Shown: piece by piece, positions 23,169 through 35,605 of the stretch
Numbering within the stretch: the stretch's first letter is position 1
How the letters are laid out: every line of letters begins with the position of its first letter
DNA from: Heracleum sosnowskyi
Lineage: Eukaryota > Streptophyta > Magnoliopsida > Apiales > Apiaceae
DNA length: 64,000 bases
Reading direction: 5' to 3'
NCBI GenBank assembly: GCA_030848705.1
Contig: CM061243.1
Coordinates: 2,886,001 to 2,950,000 of the forward strand
Program-made: the position numbers and the translations under genes
The notes under the pieces: generated by a model
What the model was told of the DNA's origin: nothing
What the model saw: the letters and a program-made list of their open reading frames with translations, nothing else
Database searches by the model: none

Positions 23169-24005
23169 TAAGTGGGTGTTGTAAAATTTGATCGGTGTGC
23201 ATAATAGAGTAAAAATATAGAAGTACAAGTTGTATTAGTATGTGTTGATACACTATTTAAACGAATGCATACCACTTTGCCCGTTTTAAGAAGGGTCTCC
23301 TTGCAGACACGTTGAATACAATAATTGTACATGTGTGGATATAATTTATTTTAGAAAACTATTACTTATACCTTTCAAGATAATGCTAAACTGATTCGTG
23401 ATAAGTTACTCGTTTCACCTTACAATTGCCACTTGACACAAATAATTTAACATTTAGTACTTTTAATATTTTATCATAGATATTCAAAAAAATTAAACCA
23501 ATTTAGTTTAGATTTGATTTAGTTGTACGATGAAAACTTCAACTTTCTTGTAAAAATCTCCAACACAAACTTTTTTATTTATATACAAATATAAATTTTT
23601 TTTGCATTTTTCGGGTTCAATACTTTATATACTATAGTGGATTTTTCGAAAATGACCAACGTATAAAATTTATCTATTGAAGACGAGATTTATAATATAT
23701 TGGATCATAATAAAACTACAGTTTTAATCTTATTAGTAGCTAAAATTTCAAAAATGCATATATAATTATAAGTTGTTAATATTTTATAATTAAACAATAA
23801 TAAATGTAAAATAATGATAAAATCCATTTTTACGCTTATTATATATAAGGATATAATTGAAAAGAAGTAAATATGTTGATAGTTTTAAATTAAAAAAAAT
23901 ATTAAAAAAATATAATAAGTGATATTGGATATAGATGTCAATATTTGTCACACTATCACCTAGTTCACGTCAGTTTAATTTTGTGATAATAAGTATTCTT
24001 CAGTT

Positions 24006-24134
24006 TGTTGTGGTGATCCTGCCACCAGTTTGAACTTGTTGGTGACACTATATGACATGGTTGAGAAGATTTGCAAGGAAGATCGGTTTGGTATTAGTCC
24101 GAAGAAGATTTTGTTCTTAGTTGAATGTATTTGA
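24006..24134 (+). pseudogene. Exon-like captured fragment in the Helitron, unidentified
   Basis: After an acceptor-like TATTCTTCAG at 24003, 42 codons are open to TGA 24132-24134 and read CCGDPATSLNLLVTLYDMVE then KICKEDRFGISPKKILF. The composition looks genic, unlike the AT-rich surroundings. Helitrons often carry such exon fragments. I do not recognise the family. Confidence 0.3.
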
Positions 24135-25142
24135 TGATTAGTTTTATAAGCTAATTAATAATCAGATAGGAATTAGTTAAAGGTGTCAAATAAATGCTCC
24201 ATTTCGAAAGTACCAATACTCTCTGGGCTCCATAATTCTCTATAAGCGGCCGGAGTAGTATACATGTCCTTAATGCATGAGGTGGCGGGATTGAGATGCA
24301 CACAAATTCGTAGTCGAAAAAAACTGTTCGAACTGGTTAAAAAAATCGGAAAAAATCTGATTAAAAAAAAGTCCACCTCAATTGGATCCAGCCCGCAGGC
24401 TTAAACGAATCGCATATTTTTCACAAAACCCCGATCCGGTTCGAGCCGAATAAACCCAAATTTAATCTCGATTTGGACGTAGTCTTGATAAGGATAAAAG
24501 TCCAATCCAAAAATCTAGAATTTTCAATTAAATATCGGATAAAAGCTTAATTTTTTTAATTAAATCCGAAAAAATAAAAAAAAGGTAAAGTTAAAGTTAA
24601 ATTTATCAATATCCAAAATAATTTGTAAAAATCCGATTTGGCCCCTCCTGACCCGACCCTATCTACATGTATAAATATTTTAGAGAAAATTTGTCTCGAT
24701 TTAAAAAAGCCCGGCCTTATCGGATATCGAAAAATCCGACCTGAATCCGGATTACGTATCTCTATTCAGGATAAAAACTATAGAGGTTCTTATATTATTA
24801 CTTATATTATCTGATATGTATGAATATAGTTGAGACAAAATGATTACTATTTTGTATCATTTTATATTATTGGATGCTCGGACTAAAAAGTGATATTATG
24901 TGACTAAAAATGCATTTGTACTTTGTCTTAAAATTGTGAATACAAAGGAAGAAACATAATTAAATTTAATTAAAGAGATACGAGTCTATTGGATATACTT
25001 TATACCAATAACGACTTTTATTAATAATCAGACAAATGAAATTATCATGAAAGAATCTTGAATAAAAACTAAAGTGTAAAATAATATTTATGAAAGATAT
25101 TACCATACTAATGAGTTCTATACCACAACAAAAAAACCCAAG

Positions 25143-25211
25143 TAGCTCAATGGTTAAATTGGTGACTTGAAATTCTTAGTAATTAGTATTGAAGTGTCTT
25201 AGGTTCGATTC
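25143..25211 (+). other. tRNA-like A/B box pair near the Helitron 5' end
   Basis: TAGCTCAATGG (25143-25153) fits the A box exactly. GGTTCGATTC (25202-25211) fits the B box. It is antisense to the Helitron and about 125-190 bp from its 5' end, the same layout as in the array units at 14961-20493. Confidence 0.5.
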
Positions 25212-25950
25212 TCATCAAGATCAAAATTTTCTTACATTTTTATAACATTTGACTTTGGAGGGGCAGTTACGTAATTTCAAGTGTTGAATAAAATGGTTCA
25301 CAAAGTGCTTGTTGCAGTATAAGATATATAATAGATTGTAGAAGGGGGGTTGAATACAATTGTATAAGATTCTCGACTTAATTAAATATAGATCACAAAT
25401 ATGAAAGAATAATAACAACTTTATTAAATCTGATATAAAACTGTTACAAACTCTCTCAAGAAATTCTGGTGTTCTTGAGAGCTTCTAGGTTACAATATAC
25501 TCGTGAATGCAATTGATATAAAATCAAAACCTAAACTGTGTTTATATACTACACAGCTTCTCTATCAATTACAAGATAAGTCCTAATCAATTACAAACTA
25601 GATTGAAACATATCCTTAATTGACAGCTTCATTCCTATAAACTAGGAACCGACAAAATAACCTTTCCTTCTTTAACTAGGAATCCTGATTAGCTTCCAGT
25701 CCTGATGATCAATCCTGATCACAGTCCTGATAGAAATCCTGATTGCAATCCTGATACTGACGCTTGAGCAAATACTTATGACGTCAGCAATCCTGATCAG
25801 TTGAGTCTAGATCCTGACGATCATTGAATCCTGATCTAACAATCTCCCCCAATCTCATACTTTGTAAAATAAAGTATAGATTCCTAGATTCAATGATGTC
25901 AAAAACTTATTTACAAAATGTACAAGTATTTACAAAAACAACTTATCTGT

Positions 25951-28900
25951 TCAGATTCTTTGATAGAACAAATTCATCTTCAAGAAGTTTGATAGCAGTC
26001 TTTCTTCCTTGTCTTCAAGAATTTGAATTAGTCTTTCTTTAAGATCTTTGAGTTCTTCATCTTCCTCATTTATCTGAAAGATAGCTGCTCTGAGATTCTG
26101 TATAGAGCTTCTCTGTAGACTTTGTTTTTCAAGTAGGAGATAAGCAATTTCCTTCCCATCAGGATTAAGAGTAAGCTGAGTCATGCCAAAAGTCATTTCT
26201 TTAACAGCAGTGCCCCTTTGCATTTCCACATCTTGACCTCTTAGATTTAAGTACATGGGAGTATAATTACCATTGTAATTCTTTCCTTCATGAAATCTTC
26301 TCCTTATTGTTGACAGAATCATATCATTGCATACCTTGCACACTTCATTCTTCCATTTTAGCAGATAATGAACATATTTCAGTTCCTTTGTAGTCTTCAC
26401 CAACAAATCTTGAATGGATAGAATCTTCACACTACCATCTTTCATAAAGTACAGAAGCTTCTCTTTCTTTTCAGTACCATCATGACAATCTATAACTATA
26501 TCAACAGCTAATAAATTGTTCAGGTGTTCAGAAGTTAAAATACCTCCAATTTCAGTCAAAGCATGAGGATCAACATGTGGTGTATTCAGATATTCAGCAT
26601 CCCTGTGTCCAATACCTCCTCTTGAATTGTTTGACATTTGTCTTAGATTTGAAAACATTTGTAGCCAGAGTGCTTTTGATCTAAATGAATCAGAAAAATC
26701 AGCAACACTGGAGGCACTTGTTATAATTCCACCAGACTGAAAGTTGATAGGGCTATCACACCTAAGTGTGTCAATGTGTTTCCACTTCTTGTCTTTTTCT
26801 TTCTCATAAGCATAACTCATTTCTAGCTGAGGTTGTTGTCTACTTGAATTTCTCCACAACCTTCTATTTGAGAGTTTAAGCCTTTGTACATAAAGATTGA
26901 AATCTCTATTTGTTGATCTTGTTATCTTTCTTCTTCTTGCTTCTTCTTCTTCATCAACTTCACTATTGTGAGAATCAACCACAGTAGATAAGATTAACAA
27001 ATCAACCTCTTGTAGAATTTCATATTCATCAGGATCTTGAACAGTGCCAGGAACAATGTCAGGATTAGAATCTGGAATTTGAATTGTATTACTGTTTAGA
27101 GTTGATTGTTTTGGTCTTCTTATCAATTCGGGTTCTTCTTCAATAAATCCATCATCACCAAAAGTAGACCTGTCAGGAACTACTGGAATTTGAGTAGGTT
27201 CAGGAATCTCTTCTATTATTAGACTTCTAGACCTTGTCTGTCTAGGCATTTGTTGAATTGATGAGCTTCTTCCTCTATTTGCACCTCTTCTTGCACCTCT
27301 TCTACCTCTGCCTCCTCTACCTGTAGCAGGAGCAGGATTCTTAAAACTCTCCATCATTTCTCTCTGTTGATTTAGAAATTCTTTATGTGAGAGATCATGA
27401 TATTCTTCACTAGCAGTAGAAAGTGCCTTCCTTGCAAATAACTGTTGAACTCTTTTATCAGTATGATAAAGAGTAACAACATTACCATCTCTTGTCTTGA
27501 ACTTCTGAAATAGATTAGCAGCATCTTCAGGATTTTCAATAAGAACATCTTCATCACCTTCAGGAATTGTAGAGAGTGTTTGTCCATGACCAGGTGTCAG
27601 GATTTGATCAGCCATCAAGATTTGATCACCTGTCAGGATTTGCTCTTCCGTCAGGATATGAGATTTCACCAGTGTCCTTACTGTTCTAACTCCAGAATCA
27701 GAAACATGAGTTGACTGCGTGGATTGACTTTGAGAAGTTTGAATTGTAGACTTCACAAAAGCAGCATCATAGGTTTCTCCTTGTAATATCATATCATCAC
27801 CATCATTACCAGTATTGTCATCATCATTATTTCTTCTCAATACTAGTTCAGGTGTACATTTTGTTTGACTTACCTTCTCCCCCTTTTTGACATCAGAATT
27901 TGATAACAAATTTAAAATTAAGGAAAGAGAGGCTTGAATGTCAGTTACCTTAGATTCCAAAGAATCAATTCTGTTGTGAATGTGAGACTGTTCTGAAACA
28001 ATTGTCTTAACATGAGATTCCACAACTCTTAATTGAAAAGCAGTTGGAGCCTTTGTCAAGTTTTTAGATATATCAGTCCTCACAAGTTCAGTAGCTTCTT
28101 TCACAGAATCAATTTCAGTCTTGAGGCTCTTGGATAACAAAGTTGTAGCCTTCAAGTGATTCTTTAAATCTTCATCTTTAATAATTCTGGCAGCATGAGC
28201 AGAATGTTCCAAGGCATAGGGAAAACTAACAGAGTTATAAGATCTATACCATTCATTCTCCCATTCATCTTTTCTTAGAAGCTCAGCTGGATCAAGTGGT
28301 GAAGGACCAGAAAATTCTTGTCTAAGATCCTTTCCTGTAGCAGCCTTGCCAGTCGTGAAAGTGCTTGAAGAACCAAAGTTGGTTCCAAGACTAGATTTAA
28401 GAGCTGTAGCAAGCTGTTCCTTCTCAGTATCATTGTCATCATCAGAATCATTATCATCACTATCTCCAGAATCACCAGCATCATCAGGAACAACACCTTT
28501 AAGTTTTTCTTTGGATTCTGAGATAGGATTTACCATTGGTCTTGAGCTTAGTGGTTGGATCAGGATTGGCTCAGCATCAGGAGCACCACTAGCATCAGGA
28601 GCAACACTGTCAGGATTTGATAAGCTTGCATCAGTATTTTCTACTAATGGTTCTTGTGTAGCATGAGGTTCAGAAGTTGCTTCAACACTTTGAGTTGGAG
28701 GTTCTTGTGTGCTTCCCTCAGTGACAGTGTTCTCGACCAAAAGTTCCATTTCAGGAATATCAGAAGCCCCTTGAGCAATGTCAGGAAACTTCTCAGAAAC
28801 TGTAGCTTGAATGCCTGCATCTTCACATTGAGAAGATGGTTCTTGTGTGGCTGGAATGCATATGTCTTCATTCTCCCTTTGAGAAAATGGTTCTTGTGGG

Positions 28901-30572
28901 ACCATTCCTTCAGTTATGCCTTTACTCACATTTTGAGTGAGTGGTTCTTGTGGGGCAGGATCATCAATAGCTGCTGAACCACTTTGAGGTACAGTTTCTT
29001 GTGGGCTAGATCCTTTCAGTTTCTTCTGTAACTTCTGTCTCTGAAAGGCTTTTTCCTCTGCCATCCTTTTCTTCTCCATTGGATGTATGATTCCAAGATT
29101 GGAAGCAGCAGCACCATACTTCTCCCATGAGATATCAACATGTCTTTTAGTTGGAGAGTCTTTGGCTGGAGAGTCTCAAATAGAGACAATCTTGCTTGGA
29201 GTATCATCAGGATTACCAACGTCAGGATTTGCTTGAGCATCAGGATTTGACTGCTCGTCAGGAATTGAAGTATCCTGGCCATCAGTAACCTGTGTCTTCA
29301 AAGGAACATGATACCTTCTTTTAGATAATTTCCTTTTCTTCTGTGGCTTAGAAGATGGTGCCACAGCTACAATAGCAGTATCAACAACTTCCTTGTTTAT
29401 TTTCAACTTTGAGGATATTGGCATGTCATCCTCAGAATCAGTTTCATCTCTTAAAACCAACTTTCTCTTCACAGAAACAACCTCCTCAACCCTATCAGCT
29501 TTCTTTACCAGGACCCCTTGTACACCCCCTTGTTTCTTCTTTTTAGTGAGTGGTGTAGAGGAGAAATCCTTTGATCCTGATTGCCTTCCAAACACATCAG
29601 ATCTAGCTGATTTCATTGATTTTACAACTAAAGTCTTTTGAGAGACATTAGAGGTGGTTGATGAGTGTTTAGAGTGTTTAGGAGGGATGCTTGTGTCAGG
29701 AACAAGGTGTGGTTGGTCTTGCCCCATAGCATCAGAAACTGATCCATATTGAGTAGGCGTTTTCTCTTTCAAGAAAAGCCGGACCTCATCAGGAATATAG
29801 GCAGTTCCTGTGAAACCATTTACCTTATCACTGTTGACTAAGGACTTAATGTTATTCTCAGTAATTCTACAAATTGGTAGAATTATATCCTCTTCAAAAA
29901 CAGCATTAGGACAACAGTGATTAAAAATTAACTGCAAAAATCTAAGAAAACAGACAAAACCTAACTTATCTGATTTCCTATCACTTAAAGCTTTCAGAAT
30001 AAATGACCCATAATCAAAAACAGTAGAGTATATAAGAGAGTACCCTATTTTGAGTGATCCTGATGGTAAAGCATTAAAATTTGAAGTCTTGTTCAGGAAA
30101 CATCGACTTATGGTGTCAAAGAAATAATTCCATTCCTTCTTGAGCTTTGTCCTGAAGAGATTGCCATATCTCTTAACCTCCCCATTGTAGCCTAACTTAG
30201 TAACAAACTCAAAAAGAGTAGAGTCGGAACTGTAGCAGGGACCTTATCACCCAGAATAGGCAAATGAAGAGCTTCCTCCACAATGGTAGGAGTCACATAT
30301 TGAGTAACCCCATCGAATTCAAAACTCATCAGGATTGAGCCAGAATGTCCTTTGTCAAAGGTAACTGTGTTCCACACCTGCATAATTGACTTAAACGAAA
30401 CACTTGCAGGTTCTGTTAGAGCAAACTTCAAAGGACTTAAAGTGAAGAAATCATGTATTATGTGAAACTCAGTGGGCAAATCCTGATGATCTAGAATCGC
30501 CACAAAATTGTTAGTGGCAAAAGTAACACCACTAACTACTGTTTGCTTGTTCATGAATGACGAAGACACCAT
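25951..30572 (-). pseudogene. Element A ORF3 (large extra ORF of unknown function), broken
   Basis: It starts at ATG 30572 and ends at 25951. It is homologous over its length to the 1486-codon ORF3 of element C. Pieces are 30192-30572 (N-terminal domain, ending in a frameshift), 29176-29937 and 25951-29079 (1042 codons, same frame, separated by a stop at 29176). It has the N-terminal ALTEPASVSFKSIMQVWNTV region, an acidic Pro/Gln-rich middle with repeated QEPLSQ-type motifs, a coiled coil near RVVESHVKTIVSEQSHIHNR, an Arg/Gly patch (GRGGRGRRGARRGANRGR) and a conserved C-terminal domain. It lies between pol and the 3' LTR. No transmembrane segment is evident. Confidence 0.75.
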
Positions 30573-31067
30573 TAAAACAGTATAGAAAACTTGAGAATTG
30601 ATATTTAGAAATTAGGTTTCTTGAGCATAGAGAGAGAAAGAAGATGAAAAACTGATGATGAGAGAGTAAACGGTAAATTAGAAAATCAAATGTATTTTGT
30701 TAAAACAAAATATTACTCTCAGTGACATGTGGCATGCTGTAATTTGTGCAATAATTATTAGTGGACCAAATTACGTGTGAAATTAAACAAAACTGCACCG
30801 CTTTTTATGTGTATCTATATGTATATACCTATCAGTGCAACACACACGCGCATACAGTTGTCCAACTAAAACTCAAACGTTTCTCATCAGTTACTGACGA
30901 ACAAATCAGGCACAAATTAAGCAATGAAATACTGACATGTCCATCAGGATTGACCAGTTGACTTCCTGTCAGGATTGTGTCCTATCGGGATTTGATCAAA
31001 ATTACATACCTTACAGAATGACCATCGGGATTTGACAGTCATCAGGATTTCCTCTCTGTTGCTTTTC
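30573..31067 (-). other. pol-ORF3 spacer of element A
   Basis: A non-coding 495 bp that aligns by eye to the same spacer in B and C. In sense order: several AATCCTGA motifs, a TATATACATAT stretch, CACACGTAA, then a CT-rich leader (TTACTCTCTCATCATCAG) before the ORF3 ATG. This layout could serve as an internal promoter for ORF3. Confidence 0.5.
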
Positions 31068-34000
31068 TCAGAAATTCTCAAAGTTCATCATTCCAAGTTC
31101 ATTCACCAACTTATTGAAAGCAGCTTCAGGTAGTGGCTTGGTGAATATATCAGCTAGTTGTTGATCAGTAGGAACAAAGTGAAGTTCAATTGTTCCTTCC
31201 AGAACCTGTTCGCTTATGAAGTGATATGTAATACTGATGTGTTTAGTAAGAGAATGCTGAACTTGATTTCCTGTCATTGCAATAGCACTTTGGTTATCAC
31301 AATAAATAGGGATTTTTGAATATGACAGGCCATAATCTAACAACTTATTTCTCATCCACATTATCTGAGCACAATAACTTCCTGCAAAAATGTACTCAGC
31401 TTCTGCTGTTGATGTTGAGATAGACTTTTGCTTTTTACTGAACCAAGAAACTAGTCTACCACCCAAAAACTGAAAACTTCCTGAAGTACTTTTCCTGTCT
31501 ATCTTGCATCCTGCAAAATCAGCATATGAATAACCACATAACCCAAAATCTGATTCCCTTGCATACCAAAGGCCAAGTGAAGGAGTGCCTTTGAGATATC
31601 TGAAAATTCTTTTGACTGCAATCAGATGGGGTTCCCTAGGTTTTGCTTGAAATCTTGCACACAGATAGGTTGCAAACATGATATCTGGTCTACTTGCAGT
31701 AAGATACAATAAAGAGCCAATCATCCCTCTATAGTGAGTTACATCTACCTCAGTACCTTGATCAGGATCAAGTTTGGTAGCTGTAGCAATAGGAGTACTT
31801 GCAGTAGCACAATCTTGCATGTTAAACCTCTTCAATAAAATTTCTTGTATACTTTGACTGATTGATGAAAATCCCATCATCAGTCTGTTTAACTTGAAGA
31901 CCAAGAAAGTAACTCATTTCTCCCATCATGCTCATTTGATATCTTGACTGCATAAGCTTAGAAAACTTTTCACACAGCTTATTGTTTGTTGACCCAAAAA
32001 TGATATCATCAACATAAATCTGAACTAAAAGTAAATCCTTACCATGATTCAAGTAAAATAGAGTTTTATCAATAGTACCTCTTTTGAATCCACTTTCCAG
32101 TAAGAATTGAGCTAGGGTTTCATACTATGCTCTTGGAGCTTGCTTTAGTCCATAAAGTGCTTTATCCAATCTGTAGACATGATTTGGATATTTTGGATCA
32201 ATGAAACCAGGAGGTTGTTCAACATATACTTCTTCCTCCAGTTCACCATTTAAGAAAGCACTTTTTACATCCATCTGGAAAACCTTGAATTTCTTGTGAG
32301 CTGCATAAGCCAGAAAGATCCTGATGGCTTCTAGCCTTGCAACAGGAGCAAAATTTTCATCATAATCAATTCCTTCTTGTTGAGAATACCCCTTTGTAAC
32401 TAGCCTTGCTTTGTTCCTAATTATTACTCCATCAGAATCAGTCTTGTTCTTGAAAATCCATTTTGTACCAACAATTGACCTGTTCTTTGGTCTTGGCAAC
32501 AGTTTCCAGACTTCATTCCTTTCAAATTCATTCAATTCTTCTTGCATTGCAGTAACCAAATCAGCATCTTTGAGTGCATCTTCAACTTTCTTAGGTTCCT
32601 CCTTGGATAGAAAGTTATGATATAGACATTCATTTTGAGTTGCACTTCTTGTTTTAACACCTGCATCAGGATCTCCAATAATCAAATCAGGAGTATGATC
32701 TCTTGTCCATTTCCTTGCTGGTGGTAAATTATTCTTTGAAGTAGATGCTCCCCCTGAATTGGTGTTATCTTGATTAGAAGAATTTGCTTCAGTAGAAGCT
32801 CCCCCTGAATTGTTGCTATCACCTCCTGATGCATTATCAAGATTGTCACTTGAATCAGTATCTGAAGAATTCTCTCCTGATGATTGAGTAGACTGAGAAT
32901 TTGAAGCAGTTTCCTGTTGCTCCCCCTCAACATTTGCACTACTAAATGTGTCACCATTATTTGCATCATCAGTATTAGCACCATCAGTTTTTGGTGTTCC
33001 ATCAGGATTTGGTGAGTCATCAAATACCCATCAGTATCTGATGAATTATCAGTATCTGATTCTTGTTCTTCAGGATCCTTGGTAGCTTCATTTTCAAAAA
33101 TTAATCTATCACCTGGGTCTTCATTGATTCCAGTTATCTTCTTATCATCAAAAGATACATGTATTGACTCCATGACAGTCCTTGTTCTCAAATTAAAAAC
33201 TCTAAAGGCTCTTGATGCATGATAGCCTATGAAAATTCCCTCATCAGCCTTTGTTTCAAATTTCCCTAGCTGTTCAGGATGAGTTCTGAGAACAAAACAT
33301 TTACAGCCAAACACATGCAGATGCTTCAAACTAGGTTTCTTCTCCTTGAGCATTTGATAAGGAGTTACACCATGTCTGTTTATCAGTGTGAGATTTTGAG
33401 TATAACATGCTGTATTGACTGCTTCTGCCCAGAAATATGTAGGCAATTTAGCTTCTTCCAACATAGTTCTGCCAGCTTCAATAAGAGTTCTATTTTTCCT
33501 TTCAACTACTCCATTTTGCTGGGGTGTGCCAGGAGCAGAGAATTGTTGAATTATTCCTTGGTATTTTCAGAACTCTTCCATCTTTGAATTCTTGAATTCA
33601 GTTCCATTATCACTTCTCAGAATCTTGACTTTGTACTTTGTGCTTGTTTCAATCATTCTCACATGATCCAACAGTATTTCAGGAGTCTCATCTTTTCTGT
33701 GCATAAAATACACCCAGGTGAATCTAGAATATTCATCAACAATTACAAGAGTGTACCTTTTCTTACTGATGGACATTATGTTGACTGGTCCAAATAGGTC
33801 AAGATGCAGCATGTGATATGGTTCTCCAATAGAGGATTCAGATTTACTCTTGAATGATGTCCTTCTCTGTTTAGCTTTTTGACATGCATCACAGAGTCCA
33901 TCAGGAGTATACAATGCTTTAAGCAATCCTCTTACTAAATCTTTCTTAACCAACTCATTGATATTGTTGAAGTTGAGATGAGAAAGCTTCTTATGCCAAT

Positions 34001-34401
34001 TCCAACTTTCATCTACTGATGCTTTACTGATGAGACAAGTAGGAGAGCCATCAGTATTTGATTGAATGTCGGCTTCATAAATGTTACCATGCCTGTAGCC
34101 AGTGAGTGCAACATTTTCTGATGCTTTGTTAACTACTTCACAATGAGTGGAATAGAAATTGACATGATAACCTCTATCAGTGATTTGACTAATACTCAAC
34201 AGATTGTGTTTTAGTCCTTTCACTAGAGCTACTTTTTCAATGATGACATTGCCAATGATTATATTGCCATATCCCAATGTTGCCATCTCCATAAGACACA
34301 GTTGGGCCAGCTTTTTCTTCATATTCTGATAACAGGGCTTTGTTTCCAGTCATGTGCACAGAATATCCACTATCCATGACTAACACATTTTTCTTTTTTC
34401 C
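31068..34401 (-). pseudogene. Element A pol (protease, integrase, RT, RNase H), broken
   Basis: It is continuous with gag through the 34401/34402 junction. Protease LVMDSGYSVHMTGN is near 34370. An 11-bp deletion near 34275 shifts the frame. The integrase zinc finger and core (DLFGPVNIM, RSDNGTEFKN) lie at about 33600-34100, with a TGA at about 33567 where Cys is expected. RT spans about 31980-32690, with the W of PRAWYE changed to TAG near 32127 and YVDDIIFGS kept at about 32007. RNase H with ADFAGCKIDRKSTSG lies at about 31500 and the C-terminal MNFENF ends at 31068. It is inactive. The order PR-INT-RT-RH marks Ty1-copia. Confidence 0.88.
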
Positions 34402-35556
34402 CTTTTCATCAGTAATAGAAGTTTCATCAGTATTGGCCATTAGGGCATAATTGACCACCTCAGTTTCAGAATCTGAGGAAGAGTCCATCCAATCCTTGCT
34501 TGAAGTAATGAGTGCTTTAGCCTTCTTGCACTCAGTTGCAAAGTGCCCCATTCCATTACACTTGTAGCATCTAACCCTTGACTTGTCAAATTTGCCACTC
34601 TTGCTGTCCAATTTGATGTACTTGTCTTTGTCAGCATTGAAGGTCTTTTTCTGGAAATTGCCTTGTCTTCTAGCCTTCCTGAACTTCATCTTCTTGAAGC
34701 CCCTGACTATCATAGCAACCATCTCTTCCATGTCTGAGTCAGTAGAATCACCATCAGTATTGGCATCAGTATCTGATGATGAGTCATCAGGATCTGACTC
34801 AACTATTCTTGATTTTCTTCTAGAGACCTCCACAACTTTTCCTTTTGATTTAGCCTCAACATTCAAAGCAATAAACTTTGCCTTACTGCTTTTCTTATTC
34901 TTTCTTTGTTGAACCTCAAGATCATAGGTTCTTAGCATCCCATAAACTTCATAAAGTGACACAATGTTTAGATCATACTGGTGTCTAATGATTGAAGTTT
35001 ATGTATCCCATTCTTCAGGTAAAGCTCTCAGAAACTTGGTATTAGAATCTTCAGATACATACTCTTTGCCAACTAGAGATAGATTGTTCAGGAGTGTCAG
35101 GAATCTATCATACAGATCAGTAAGGCTCTCATCAGGTCTAGCATCAAATTGTTCATACTCTTGAATCAGGAGAGCCCTTCTATTTTTCTTGACAGATGCA
35201 GATCCTTGGCATAGAGTTTCCAAAGTGTCCCAAATTTCTTTTGCAGACTTGCATGCAATTACCCTGTTAGACATGACAACATCAAAACTGTTATGCAGAA
35301 TATTCTTTATCTTAGCATATCTGAGAACGTCAGCTTTTTCTTCTGGAGTCCATTCACTTTTTACCTTGACCACATAATGTTCAGGTACAGTATCTGTTTG
35401 TCCAACTAATCTTGTAGGAATATATGGTCCATCACGAATCCTGTCCAAATAATCAGGATCCATAGCCTCCAGGTACATCAGCATCTTTACCTTCCATGTT
35501 GGATATTCAGTTTTCTTCAGGATGGGAATTTTCATGCTTTCATACTTTGTCGACAT
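34402..35556 (-). pseudogene. Element A gag, short spliced-like form
   Basis: It starts ATG at 35556 (MSTKYESMKIPIL). It has the copia-type Gag (UBN2-like) domain, an acidic stretch and one zinc knuckle CYKCNGMGHFATEC (about 34550-34590), and ends NTDETSITDEK in frame with GKKKNVLVMDSG of pol. A TAA at about 34999 replaces a Gln codon. The 1.16-kb segment encoding the coiled coil and zinc knuckles 2 and 3 in B and C is missing precisely at AAG|GG, so gag and pol are fused in frame. Confidence 0.85.
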
Positions 35557-35591
35557 CTTAGATCGTATCTGATTCAAATTTAAATCAGTTT

Positions 35592-35603
35592 GCTCTGATA
35601 CCA
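35592..35603 (-). promoter_or_regulatory. Primer binding site of element A
   Basis: TGGTATCAGAGC on the minus strand, two bases inside the 5' LTR end. It matches the initiator tRNA-Met primer site used by most plant copia elements. Confidence 0.9.
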
Positions 35604-35605
35604 AT

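Larger units (their letters stand above)
22594..25335 (-). mobile_element. Helitron, 2742 bp, non-autonomous, in the LTR of element A
   Basis: In its own orientation (minus) it begins TCTATTATATATCTTATAC at 25335. It ends with a hairpin CCCGTGCCTCGCACGGG (22621-22605), eight bases (CTATAAAG overlapping) and CTAG at 22597-22594. It sits between A and T of the LTR sequence AACAA|TTGTAG with no target-site duplication, as expected for Helitrons. No Rep/helicase frame is visible, so it is non-autonomous. It contains a 167-bp tandem duplication, an exon-like open stretch and a tRNA-like box pair. Confidence 0.88.
22574..25841 (-). mobile_element. Element A 3' LTR, split by a Helitron
   Basis: The left 20 bp (TGTTGCCCAGTAAATAACAA, 22574-22593) continue without loss or duplication at 25336 (TTGTAGAAGG). 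The bases between belong to the Helitron. TGACGTCA is at 25779-25786. The polypurine tract is at 25842-25850. Confidence 0.92.

Noticed and set aside
34237..34962. Missing gag segment of element A as a random deletion
   Set aside because: Breakpoints coincide exactly with AAG|GT and CAG|GG sites seen in B and C, and the frame is kept; splicing is the simpler explanation, though not proven.
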